This document shows positions 51,403 through 58,968 of a stretch of 64,000 bases of DNA, in pieces. Source of the DNA: Butyrivibrio proteoclasticus B316 (lineage in GTDB: Bacteria; Bacillota; Clostridia; Lachnospirales; Lachnospiraceae); the NCBI RefSeq assembly GCF_000145035.1, contig NC_014389.1, positions 248,001 to 312,000 of the forward strand, given 5' to 3'. The notes below the pieces were generated by a model. It ran no database searches, was not told the origin of the DNA, and saw only the letters and a program-made list of their open reading frames with translations. The position numbers and the translations under genes are program-made. The number at the start of each line of letters is the position of its first letter. Positions within the stretch are counted from its first letter, which is position 1.

Positions 51403-51408
51403 ATTATG
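51403..51408 (-). promoter_or_regulatory. CATAAT promoter of the CHC2 operon
   Basis: TTTTTA-CATAAT-ATCTA on the minus strand, about 45 bp before the 57-aa gene. 51409-51536 holds AT-rich sequence with no gene and no clear terminator. Confidence 0.45.
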
Positions 51409-51536
51409 TAAAAAGATAAAATAAATATGTGCGCCGCTTTGCTACCCAGGTCTTGAAAGGCTTTCGCTTTTAAAATAAGGGATTTCCTTTCTTTTAAAAT
51501 ATATTTTTATAATTCTTGAATATATATATTTGCCAA

Positions 51537-52247
51537 TCAGTAACCAAATTCCTGTGCCCAGAAGATCATGTCATCTTCTGTATAGTAGATCGCCATTCCT
51601 ATGGTCTGGTATTCAGCATTCATGATATTATCCCTATGCGTTGGCGATTCCATCCATGCATTAAATACGGACTCTGCATTGAAATACTGTTTTGCAAGAT
51701 TTTCTGCATACTGAACATCCGGATCTACTGTCCAAAATTCAGTACCATCAGGTCTTGTGTGCGACCAGCTCTCTGAAGCTTCCTTTGCTCTTACGCTGGC
51801 AGCAGATGTAAGGGCATCGCTCCATGATAATGCGGGCATTCCCTGCTCAGCTCTCTTATCATTTATAAGCTTTAAGACTTCCATACAGTTATTGTCAGAT
51901 CCGGTTGTATCCCCGGGTGTATTATCCATGTATTCACTTTTAGCTTCGCTCTTATCTTCTCCTAGCGAGAAATATGTTGCTTCTGATGCATCCTGCGTAT
52001 AATCTTCATTTGCACCATCTTCATTTGAGGCAAAACTGTCATCAACAAGTTCTTCTGTATTTACTAATATGTCATCCCCGCGTGCGTACTCTTTTTCATT
52101 CTCCTCTTTGGCCATTTCTGTTTTATATAAAGCTGCTTCATCTAGCTCTTTTATTTCGCCTGCGGCAGCAGTTATACTTCTTAATACCGCACCAACGATA
52201 ACGGCGATTAACAGAAAGGCTATAATACGACCACGCCTGCCTTTCAT
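51537..52247 (-). CDS. Membrane-anchored CAP/SCP-domain protein
   Basis: The start MKGRRGRIIAFLLIAVI follows GGAGG. The 236-aa protein has an uncleaved-looking N-terminal helix, an acidic linker of about 80 residues, and a CAP (SCP/PR1) domain: LKLINDKRAEQGMPALSW, ...SHTRPDGTEFWT, AENLAK and MESPTHRDNIMN...IGMAIYY. CAP domains of Firmicutes resemble the YkwD family; their activity is generally unknown. Extracellular. Confidence 0.85.
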   Translation of the reverse strand: MKGRRGRIIAFLLIAVIVGAVLRSITAAAGEIKELDEAALYKTEMAKEENEKEYARGDDILVNTEELVDDSFASNEDGANEDYTQDASEATYFSLGEDKSEAKSEYMDNTPGDTTGSDNNCMEVLKLINDKRAEQGMPALSWSDALTSAASVRAKEASESWSHTRPDGTEFWTVDPDVQYAENLAKQYFNAESVFNAWMESPTHRDNIMNAEYQTIGMAIYYTEDDMIFWAQEFGY

Positions 52248-52287
52248 AAAAATCATTCCTCCTTGTCTTCTTTGAGGCACGATTTTT

Positions 52288-52340
52288 ATTATGGGAAAAT
52301 TGAATATAAAAAAATACAGCTGCATCTGCAACTGTATTTT
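52288..52340 (-). promoter_or_regulatory. Terminator of the split gene operon fused to the CAP-gene promoter
   Basis: ATACAGTTGCA-GA-TGCAGCTGTAT followed by TTTTTTATATTC, then TTTTCC-CATAAT (52293-52288). Confidence 0.55.
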
Positions 52341-52413
52341 ATACTATTTTACTCGTTCTTAAGTCGCTTTTCAGCGAACTTATAAACTTCTTCATTTCAA
52401 GTTTTGAACAGAT
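52339..52413 (-). pseudogene. 3' remnant of the gene split by the TnpB element
   Basis: Directly beyond the TnpB right end (TTCAC) the frame stays open for 24 codons (ICSKLEMKKFISSLKSDL...) to a TAA at 52341-52339, in frame with the 5' part at 53903-54079 when the element is removed. Another reading frame here (EEVYKFAEKRLKNE, stop at 52351-52349) also looks protein-like, so the exact junction is uncertain. Confidence 0.5.
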
Positions 52414-52560
52414 GTGAACTACCACGCACCTAAAAGATACGTGGCTTCTAAGAGCCTTACGGTTCTATTTAAGAAGTGTGATTGCTTACGCAATCCTTAT
52501 TCTTACAGGCGTGTCCACTTCGCCTCTACTGTATAGAGCCTCAAGGCTCACAACGCTACT
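52414..52560 (-). ncRNA. Putative omega-RNA at the 3' end of tnpB
   Basis: By analogy with TnpB systems the guide RNA scaffold covers the tnpB 3' end and the right end. The conserved AGCCACGTATCTTTTAGGTG/GTGGTAGTTCAC block can fold as CCACG...CGTGG. The guide would be the flanking bases from 52413 downward (ATCTGTTCAAAACTTGAA), which together with TTTAT describe the empty site. The 5' limit is a guess. Confidence 0.5.
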
Positions 52561-53736
52561 TTTACGCAGAATATTAAGTGCTCCATTTACATCAGCATTC
52601 AGAGTTTTACCGGATGATGTTCTGTACTGTCCTCTGTAGATACGTTTGCCGCTGAACATATACTCCTTCGGATTGTCATTATTATAGACAGGGATCACAT
52701 CCTTATCCCAGAATGATGCTTTAGAAGTATATGACTCTTCCTGTTTTATGAAAGTTATGCCATTCAGTTCGCAAAGATATTCAAGCTTGTCACGAAGCTT
52801 TCCGTACGGGATGTTTACAAAGGTCTGATTATTTCTTTTACCGATGTTGCTGTCGCGCTGAAATGTTTCGTTGTATCCAACGACAAGTGTGCCGATGTCA
52901 TTAGAGATACAATAATCTATGACTTTACGTGCAGCTTTGTTCATGTAGTCATTTACTTTGTTGTTACGGTCACGGACAATGGCTTTCTGGCGGTTTGTGG
53001 CCTCTTTGCCAAAATGCTGTTTATCCTTGATGGACTGGAGACGTGCGTTTTCTTTGTTGAACCACTGGTTGATGGATTTAAGCCTTTTCCCGTCAATGAT
53101 GAAAGACCTTCCCGTGTTTGATACTGCGGTCACGAGATTGTTTATCCCAAGGTCTAGTGCAAGTGAATTGTTTTTGTTTAAATTCCTTTGAGTGCATTCA
53201 ACTTCATAAGTGTACTGGATCTCAAAGAACCTTGCCTTTGCTTTGGGGATGACGCGTATCTCTTTGATCTTTTTATCAATAAGCATGGGAGGTATGGTTA
53301 TCTCAACAGCCTTATGTGTTTTCTTAAAGCTGTTAGAGAATGGGAGTATCAGCCTGTTGCCGTTATGTCTTACGAATCCTATGACAAGTGTGGTAAAGCC
53401 GTCCTTGGGAAGATAATGTGGCAGTTTGCAGTCTTTGAAAGAATACTTGCCCTGCTTTGCCAGCTTTAACAATCCAAAGAACGACTTGAAGCTGCCATCT
53501 ACTTCCTTGAGTATCTGTTGTGCCATGTTGGAGTTCAGTGTCCTGTAGTTGGGGCTTGTTTTAAGAAGGGTGTAGTTCTTCTCATATTTAAGGAACTCGC
53601 CTTCAGTAAAGTAATACTGACGGACGTTATAGATAGCCTCATTAGTAAGGTTTTTGGCTGCGTGGCAAAGTTCCCTGACAGACTTGTAATCGTCCTTTGA
53701 CAGATGCTTGACCTGCTGTTTTACAGTAAGATACAT
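52486..53736 (-). CDS. tnpB: TnpB RNA-guided nuclease-family protein (IS605 OrfB)
   Basis: 416-aa OrfB/TnpB. RuvC-I Asp in LALDLGINNLVTAV, RuvC-III Asp in LNADVNGALNILRK. At the RuvC-II place the sequence is LVVGYNETFQ rather than the usual VxED/EDL, and the zinc-finger cysteines are absent (EESYTSKASFWDKD where CxxC is expected). This fits a divergent Firmicutes TnpB lineage; some TnpBs are known to have a relocated catalytic Glu. TnpB is an omega-RNA-guided endonuclease that helps the element persist at its donor site. GGAG precedes the start. Confidence 0.9.
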   Translation of the reverse strand: MYLTVKQQVKHLSKDDYKSVRELCHAAKNLTNEAIYNVRQYYFTEGEFLKYEKNYTLLKTSPNYRTLNSNMAQQILKEVDGSFKSFFGLLKLAKQGKYSFKDCKLPHYLPKDGFTTLVIGFVRHNGNRLILPFSNSFKKTHKAVEITIPPMLIDKKIKEIRVIPKAKARFFEIQYTYEVECTQRNLNKNNSLALDLGINNLVTAVSNTGRSFIIDGKRLKSINQWFNKENARLQSIKDKQHFGKEATNRQKAIVRDRNNKVNDYMNKAARKVIDYCISNDIGTLVVGYNETFQRDSNIGKRNNQTFVNIPYGKLRDKLEYLCELNGITFIKQEESYTSKASFWDKDVIPVYNNDNPKEYMFSGKRIYRGQYRTSSGKTLNADVNGALNILRKSSVVSLEALYSRGEVDTPVRIRIA

Positions 53737-53902
53737 GCAGTGTTCTCCTTTCTGAAGACTCGGAAATGTTATCCTGTATGTATACTATATCACTTGTTTT
53801 ACTGTTTCATTATATTATTAGTAAAATATATATTTACTTTTTCTAAACTGACGCCATTCATCCCACGGTCTGAAGACCGATGGGTTTTCTGGCTGATGTA
53901 TT

Positions 53903-54079
53903 ATAAAACAGGACTCTTTCCATCTTGCTTTCCAGAACTTCATTATAATTATTTGAAATTCTAATAACAGTTTCTATCAGCTTATCTGCAGCCTCGTGAA
54001 GCTCTCTGTCTTCCTTAGCCTTTACTACAAGATATTTGTCCAGCTCAGTTCTTTCTCGCTCCCTTTTGTTCTTATCCAT
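53903..54079 (-). pseudogene. 5' part of a small gene split by the TnpB element
   Basis: MDKNKRERERTELDKYLV... encodes a highly charged helical protein. After codon 59 (VLFY) the frame enters the insertion element and ends after a few foreign residues in its left-end hairpin. Precise removal of the element joins it in frame to 52413-52339, giving about 83 aa. It lies after the 93-aa gene in one operon. Confidence 0.65.
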
Positions 54080-54099
54080 GAATACCTATTTCATCCTCC

Positions 54100-54381
54100 T
54101 TACATGGCAAAAATCACTTTATTTGCCTTCTCTGCTACTGTCGCTGCATTGTCTTCAGCTAAAAGATTTTTATATCCATCTTCGCTGAACTGATATACGG
54201 GATATCCCAAAGAAACAAGTTCCCTGGTTCTTTTTTCGACATCTGCAGGAATCTCAACTTTCCTGATCCCGCCAATAAAGAAAACGATGTATTTCATGCG
54301 CTCAATACGCCATGAAGCCACATACTTGTCAAAGCTCTTTGTATCTGTAAAAGATACCTGATCCTGAAATGCAAATTTCAT
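54100..54381 (-). CDS. Hypothetical 93-aa protein
   Basis: MKFAFQDQVSFTDTKSFD is a soluble alpha/beta protein (YIVFFIGGIRKVEIPADV, YPVYQFSEDGYKNLL). AAAGGAGAA precedes the start. It is the first gene of the operon truncated by the TnpB element. Unknown. Confidence 0.68.
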   Translation of the reverse strand: MKFAFQDQVSFTDTKSFDKYVASWRIERMKYIVFFIGGIRKVEIPADVEKRTRELVSLGYPVYQFSEDGYKNLLAEDNAATVAEKANKVIFAM

Positions 54382-54425
54382 GATTGTTCTCCTTTCTTAT
54401 AACCGACATTAATTTATTCAGCTAT

Positions 54426-54496
54426 ATAATGGTTTTTATAAAAAGAAATAACATTCTTGTGCGGAAAAATGAGCCTAAATATTTGTCTGATATAAT
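54426..54496. promoter_or_regulatory. Divergent promoters of the 54381 and 54518 genes
   Basis: Minus: AAC-CATTAT-ATAG (54431-54426). Plus: TGTGCGGAAAAAT (from 54458) followed, 27 bp after TGTGCG, by a perfect TATAAT (54491-54496): a plus-strand example of the box class. Confidence 0.65.
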
Positions 54497-54517
54497 ACAT
54501 AGTCAGGAGATTTATAA

Positions 54518-55024
54518 ATGGATACGCAAAGACTTTTACAAAAGATAAATATTAAGGATGCGAACGGAATGGATACTAGGGATGATACCCTGCAGCTTAT
54601 TTCTGATGCGATAGATAAGATGACTCCTCAGGATGTTATCGAGTATAAGGAACATTCTATTAATGCAGACCAGCTATTTGAAAAATATTATCCAAAGCTT
54701 TCGCCGATCCCAGCATCTGCGATACAGCAGATCATATCAAAAATTCCGGATATTATTGCAGATTACGAGAAGGCAGCAGATGAGCGGGGAGAATATTTAT
54801 ATCAGCTTTTGTTTGCGGGTATTGCTGCAGAGATATTTAACCAAAACGATAAATCCCCCGTATTTGATGGAGATGTAGATTCATTTTCAGTCATACCGGA
54901 TGATTATACTGCCTGGAAGGAAAAGATAATAGCACTTCTTAAGGAATTTACGCAGAGTGCTAATGGAGCTATTTTATTAGAAATCACATTATTTCTTGGA
55001 ATTATTCCAAATAAAAAGAGCTAG
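54518..55024 (+). CDS. Hypothetical 168-aa protein (plus strand)
   Basis: MDTQRLLQKINIKDANGM follows AGGAG. Acidic, helical and soluble; no recognised domain. A monocistronic plus-strand unit under a strong box promoter and closed by a long terminator. Possibly regulatory, but there is no direct evidence. Confidence 0.75.
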   Translation: MDTQRLLQKINIKDANGMDTRDDTLQLISDAIDKMTPQDVIEYKEHSINADQLFEKYYPKLSPIPASAIQQIISKIPDIIADYEKAADERGEYLYQLLFAGIAAEIFNQNDKSPVFDGDVDSFSVIPDDYTAWKEKIIALLKEFTQSANGAILLEITLFLGIIPNKKS

Positions 55025-55056
55025 GGTTTATGAAACCCTGGCTCTTTTCTTTAAAT
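55018..55056. terminator. Bidirectional terminator between convergent genes
   Basis: AAAGAGCTAGGGTTT-ATG-AAACCCTGGCTCTTT, nearly perfect 15-bp stem with T-rich flanks on the plus strand and A/T-rich flank on the other. Confidence 0.85.
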
Positions 55057-55285
55057 AGTCCAAATAATTTTCAAATCCAACAAAAGTAGTTCCTTTGCAA
55101 TACTGCTTTGCTATTCCTCGTCTTTGCGAGATCACAAGGATCTTACTAACAGCTTCTTTCTCCTTACCTCTTGGGGCAGAATACTTAAAAGTTGTAAGAA
55201 GTAAATAGCATTCTGCATTGGAAAGTTTCGCATCCGCTGTTTTAAGATCAAAGCGGTATCCGGTAACAATCTGCAAATCTCCCAT
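55028..55285 (-). CDS. Hypothetical 85-aa protein after sortase
   Basis: The start MGDLQIVTGYRFDLKTA follows AAAGGTGG; the longer frame to 55396 lies in the sortase gene. Basic small protein (SQRRGIAKQYCKGTTFV). It follows the sortase by 19 nt. Unknown. Confidence 0.65.
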   Translation of the reverse strand: MGDLQIVTGYRFDLKTADAKLSNAECYLLLTTFKYSAPRGKEKEAVSKILVISQRRGIAKQYCKGTTFVGFENYLDYLKKRARVS

Positions 55286-55304
55286 TTTGCCACCTTTCTG
55301 CAGT

Positions 55305-56069
55305 TCAAAGTGTCTGCACCAAGCTTCCATGTACAAAGAGACGCTGTCCTGAATGAGCAATTCCCTGGCAGGTAACCAGAGTAAGAATTCTTCCATCAGT
55401 ATTTACATCTGACTTCTGAGTGCTTTTATCAAGCGCCTTCTCTACATACGCATTATGCTGGCCTTTATCGAATGTAACAAACATGCTTGATTTCTCTGTA
55501 GCACTGTATGTTGAGAAGATCTGGTAAGTATAGGTATGATCCTTGGTTACTACCCATATATAATCTTCTATGTTAACATTTTTTAAAGTTCCAAACATTG
55601 TGCGATCTTTCATGTTATGTCCAAAAATAATGGTATTTTCATCTGAAAAATCACTATTGTTTGAGGCATTCATGAAGATTTCGCCATGAGATGATCTCTT
55701 CCCTTCAGCAGTATGCTTAAGAAAGTACTCGTTATCCTCTCCCTGATATACAGGATATGAGAGGTTTATGCTTGGGATATATATCCAAGCAACTGCATCA
55801 GTCTTTGTAAAATCAACATCTTTTACTGATGCAGGAACATCAATCACCTCTCTTTCACCTGCCTTTGCATCTAGTGAGATTTGGCTTACAGCAAGCTTAA
55901 CTGAATTTGTGATGCCATAAGTTACCTGTCTTGCAGAAAAAATGCTGCCCTGCACTTCCTGCGCGTTTTTGACCGTTGTCTCTACCACCTGTGTGCCCAT
56001 TGCCAAATACGCACGTAAAGCAAGTGCCAATACGACGCTTAAAGCGAAACATTTAATCATTCTTTTCAT
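55305..56069 (-). CDS. Class B sortase
   Basis: 254 aa with an N-terminal signal anchor (MIKCFALSVVLALALRAYLA) and the class B core: WIYIPSINLSYPVYQGEDN, GHNMKDRTMFGTL (catalytic His), TLVTCQ (catalytic Cys in TLxTC) and QRLFVHG (Arg). Sortases link surface proteins to the wall or polymerise pilins; a substrate is not adjacent. GGAG precedes the start. The second sortase at 58969 differs clearly. Confidence 0.92.
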   Translation of the reverse strand: MKRMIKCFALSVVLALALRAYLAMGTQVVETTVKNAQEVQGSIFSARQVTYGITNSVKLAVSQISLDAKAGEREVIDVPASVKDVDFTKTDAVAWIYIPSINLSYPVYQGEDNEYFLKHTAEGKRSSHGEIFMNASNNSDFSDENTIIFGHNMKDRTMFGTLKNVNIEDYIWVVTKDHTYTYQIFSTYSATEKSSMFVTFDKGQHNAYVEKALDKSTQKSDVNTDGRILTLVTCQGIAHSGQRLFVHGSLVQTL

Positions 56070-56110
56070 ATTATTCTCCTTCTGTTTAACCAACATTAAA
56101 TGATATTCGT

Positions 56111-56158
56111 AATATGGTTTGCGCAGAAAAAAATAAAATCTCTGAAAAGTCAATAGAC
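56111..56158. promoter_or_regulatory. Promoter region upstream of sortase
   Basis: Minus: AAC-CATATT (56116-56111). Plus: TTGCGCAGAAAAAAAT (from 56119) with a weak TAGACT about 28 bp on, possibly a decayed box promoter for the remnant genes beyond. Confidence 0.35.
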
Positions 56159-56199
56159 TAGACGCTAATTTAAAATGAGGGTACGGGTACTGGCCTATT

Positions 56200-56391
56200 A
56201 TGCTATTTAATTATGAAATCGTTGATATAGGTGGTTGTAGATATCAGGTAGGAGTTGGGGTTATTATCAATACCAAGACACAGGTTTCCTTTTTAAAGCC
56301 CGGCACTACTTATTTTGCTAATATTTGCATTGAAAATAATGAAGTTGTCGCCAATACAGGCCTTCGTGATGACGAAATTTTTTCTATCTAA
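56200..56391 (+). CDS. Short plus-strand ORF of doubtful status (63 aa)
   Basis: MLFNYEIVDIGGCRYQVG reads well as a small beta protein but has no clear ribosome binding site. It sits upstream of decayed phage-type genes on the same strand. 56420-56592 shows another stretch that reads as protein without a start (LPSQEQLLELAKNAVKELNR, then KTYNAYVPRREFA). Either could be a fragment of a former operon. Confidence 0.35.
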   Translation: MLFNYEIVDIGGCRYQVGVGVIINTKTQVSFLKPGTTYFANICIENNEVVANTGLRDDEIFSI

Positions 56392-56591
56392 GAATGGATT
56401 GATAAAACCGCATTGAGATCTGGGAAAGGCATCAAAAGTTCCCCTACCGTCACAAGAGCAGCTCCTAGAGCTTGCCAAAAATGCTGTAAAAGAATTAAAC
56501 AGACTATCTAAAAAGAAAACATACAATGCATATGTACCAAGAAGAGAATTTGCCAAGATAATGGACGATGGGGGCTCAAAGAAGAAAAGCT

Positions 56592-56886
56592 GAGAGTGAT
56601 GATCCCACAGCGGTAATTCAAAATTGGATGAGAAATAGAGACGTGATTAAATTTCTTGGACTTTTGGGAGGGAGTTCATAATCCGGATTTTAAACCCCTC
56701 GAATTCGAGGGGTTTAGAAATCAGGCAGATATGGTGGAACGTTTGCACATTCAGACATAGCTTTTGAGTTCGCATCATGGATTTCTCCAGAGTTTAAGTT
56801 ATATATCATCAAGGATTGCCAGCGCTTAAAGGTTGATAAAAACAGTCGTCTTTCTCTAGGATGGAATTTACATAGGGAGATATCCG
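56592..56886 (+). pseudogene. KilA-N domain gene remnant
   Basis: Fragments of the KilA-N domain are readable in different frames: DDPTAVIQNWMRNRDVIKFL (56598 on), NPDFKPLEFEGFRNQA (about 56680), then RYGGTFAHSDIAFEFASWIS and PEFKLYIIKDCQRLK (from about 56727). About 30 residues between NQA and RYGG are missing and several frameshifts occur. KilA-N proteins are phage/plasmid DNA-binding or antirepressor-like proteins. The gene is non-functional. Confidence 0.8.
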
Positions 56887-56910
56887 AGATATTTTTTGTA
56901 AACATCTCTA

Positions 56911-57078
56911 TTATTCTTGCTTCTCAGGATTGTCTTCTATGAATTCCATGAAGAAATCAAACATTTTAATTTTGCGTTTTTTAGCCTCTGGGGTCAAACC
57001 ATGACATGTTCGCAAAGGTTTGTCCTTGATGCTATCAAGATATGATTTTACTGGGTTTTCAAGAGCGCCTTTTTCCAT
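56911..57078 (-). CDS. Small 55-aa hypothetical protein
   Basis: MEKGALENPVKSYLDSIK follows AAGGAGAACTATGTT. It reads to TAA as a charged helical protein (KKRKIKMFDFFMEFIED). It is intact although surrounded by phage-type remains. Unknown. Confidence 0.6.
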   Translation of the reverse strand: MEKGALENPVKSYLDSIKDKPLRTCHGLTPEAKKRKIKMFDFFMEFIEDNPEKQE

Positions 57079-57201
57079 AACATAGTTCTCCTTTCAACTA
57101 TTTCTTTAGTTCCCTCATCTATAATCGCCTGCTCAAATGTATTTATCCAGTTTACGTTTGTTTACTGACTCAATTATATCACATGTATACCCATACCTAG
57201 T

Positions 57202-57414
57202 TTACAGAATCTGTATATGGCCAAGCAGAGCCTTCTCTTGCATCTCAGAAGTAATTCCTATGTATCTTTGTGTAGTCACTACGGAGCTGTGCTGTAAGAA
57301 CTGCTGTGCAAGGACTATGTTGAAGTCATTGTTTTTATATATCTCCATTGTAAAGATTTTCGGGTATTTTATCCTAGTATTAGCCTCCACATTAAAATTC
57401 TTATATGGAACCAT
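57202..57414 (-). pseudogene. C-terminal fragment of a tyrosine recombinase/integrase
   Basis: The 70-aa frame contains LAQQFLQHSSVVTTQRYIGI, the His...Tyr nucleophile end of XerC/D-type recombinases (HSS..TTQRYI). The N-terminal and core catalytic parts are absent upstream. Probably the scar of an integrated phage or plasmid. 57079-57201 and 57415-57500 show no further gene. Confidence 0.72.
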
Positions 57415-57500
57415 TGCAAATAAAGCGTCCTATTCCAGGTTTCTCATCAGGTTAATACGCCTTCATTTTATATGTTTCCGATATCGGTTTAACTTCAAAA

Positions 57501-57710
57501 TTAACTCTTGGCTTTCTTTGGCCATTTCTTTTCTTCAAGAAGAATAATCGCTTCATCATATTCTTTATATGAAAGATTATCTTCTATCGCCAGTCGTTTA
57601 ACCAGTTCTTTGGCTTCTTTGAGATCACACTTTTCTATGGCCGCCTTAAGAGTTATTTCACCGCACGAAATCTCGTGTCTCATGTATTCTATCTTTTCTA
57701 CTGATACCAT
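57501..57710 (-). CDS. Small 69-aa helical protein
   Basis: MVSVEKIEYMRHEISCGE follows GGAGGTACCGT. Helical, with repeated Lys/Glu pattern (KEAKELVKRLAIEDNLSYKE). It follows the foldase gene by 17 nt and so ends the sortase-foldase operon. Unknown. Confidence 0.68.
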   Translation of the reverse strand: MVSVEKIEYMRHEISCGEITLKAAIEKCDLKEAKELVKRLAIEDNLSYKEYDEAIILLEEKKWPKKAKS

Positions 57711-57727
57711 ACGGTACCTCCTAGAAC

Positions 57728-58954
57728 TTAGTTTGATGTTTGACTAGAAGCTGCTGCACCTGATACTTCTTCTGGCTGTGTTTCCTCAGTCTTTTCTTCG
57801 AAAGAAAGCTCGTTCGATGCTTCTTCCAAGGCTTCATCTAAGCTGTTTTCATCCTGTGATATTTCACCGGGTGCATCAGATGAATCATCCTTAAATATAT
57901 CTCCCGCATATAAATTTACAAGATAATCCATTACTGCATCTGCCAATGCATCTCTTTCATAGGACTCAAACGAATTATCAGAAATAAAATCCTTAAGCGT
58001 ATCGTATTCCGATGTTTGCGATGCCCAGTCTGTTGCCGCAAGACTATATGCATCTATATCATCAACCGAAATACTCTCTTTTTCGGCAATTGCCTTATAA
58101 ATCAAATATAGCTTTGCATTCCTTTCAGCACAGTATGCAATGTAATCCTCTGTAGTTCCAACGTAGCCTTCTTTTTCCATTGTTGGAGACACGAGATCAT
58201 ATAATGTTACTTCTTCTTCACTTGTATCAGAATAATATTCTACAAGATCTGTAAGCTGCTTATAGAGAATATCATAATATTCGTTCTTAAGGTGTTCCTG
58301 TATATTATTTACCTTACAATTATTATAGAGAGTATTTGAGATTTCTGTCTTGAGTTCATTTTTGTATATATCTTTATTATCCCTGTTCAAGGCATCAATC
58401 AGATACTTTTTTAATGATTCAAGATCAGTAACACCGTCAATTCCTAATCCTCCAGCTATATCGTCTGTAATTTCCCCATATTCATACACGGTTACTACTT
58501 CAACCACATATGGGGTCTTTTCTCCTGAACTGTCGGTTGATTCAAATTCTTTAGTTTCCCCTTTTGAAAGTCCGATGACAGCTTCTTCGAGTTCTGCTGG
58601 TACTGAGTCATTCCCTAAAACAATTGTTGCTGTGAGTGTAGATGCCTCATCTATGCTCCCATCGGCATTTTTCTTAGTAAGACTAATATCAACAGTACTG
58701 TCGCTTGAAACCGCCTTATCGATGGGTACTACATAATTATAATCCTTAGCGATATGTTCCAGCTCTTCCTTTACATCGTCTTCTGTAGCTTCTTTTAATG
58801 TTGTTGTGATCTCCATGTTTCTGTAGTCATTTAAAAATACGTCGTTGACTGCAACTCTGTTTTCTGACGCCGTTCCGCATGCCGCAGTAGACACGATGAC
58901 CCCTGCGATAAGTATACCTGTTAATGCATTTTTCGTTTTACGCCTTAAATTCAT
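57728..58954 (-). CDS. Trigger-factor-like peptidyl-prolyl isomerase lipoprotein
   Basis: The start MNLRRKTKNALTGI follows GGAG at nine bases; a start two codons earlier is too close. A lipoprotein signal peptide ends at the lipobox STAAC (Cys about residue 26). The rest matches trigger factor without its ribosome-binding domain: an FKBP-type PPIase region (VPAELEEAVIGLSKGETKEF) and the long helical chaperone arms (DLESLKKYLIDALNRDNK, NEYYDILYKQLTDLVEYY). An acidic, Ser-rich tail follows. It should act outside the membrane as a foldase for secreted surface proteins. It is encoded between a sortase gene and a small gene, next to the adhesin. Confidence 0.82.
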   Translation of the reverse strand: MNLRRKTKNALTGILIAGVIVSTAACGTASENRVAVNDVFLNDYRNMEITTTLKEATEDDVKEELEHIAKDYNYVVPIDKAVSSDSTVDISLTKKNADGSIDEASTLTATIVLGNDSVPAELEEAVIGLSKGETKEFESTDSSGEKTPYVVEVVTVYEYGEITDDIAGGLGIDGVTDLESLKKYLIDALNRDNKDIYKNELKTEISNTLYNNCKVNNIQEHLKNEYYDILYKQLTDLVEYYSDTSEEEVTLYDLVSPTMEKEGYVGTTEDYIAYCAERNAKLYLIYKAIAEKESISVDDIDAYSLAATDWASQTSEYDTLKDFISDNSFESYERDALADAVMDYLVNLYAGDIFKDDSSDAPGEISQDENSLDEALEEASNELSFEEKTEETQPEEVSGAAASSQTSN

Positions 58955-58968
58955 CTTCATTCTCTCCT

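Larger units (their letters stand above)
52414..53902 (-). mobile_element. IS605-type (IS1341-like) element with TnpB only
   Basis: The left end near 53840-53902 has an imperfect hairpin (CCCATCGGTCT-TC-AGACCGTGGG) preceded by TTTAT (53907-53903), a plausible insertion motif. The right end finishes with GTGGTAGTTCAC at 52425-52414. No tnpA is present, so it depends on a transposase in trans. It interrupts a small gene. The right end resembles the relic at 5549-5824. Confidence 0.78.

Noticed and set aside
56692..56715. Perfect 24-bp palindrome AAACCCCTCGAA/TTCGAGGGGTTT as an operator
   Set aside because: It is explained by the KilA-N coding motif KPLEFEGF in the remnant.
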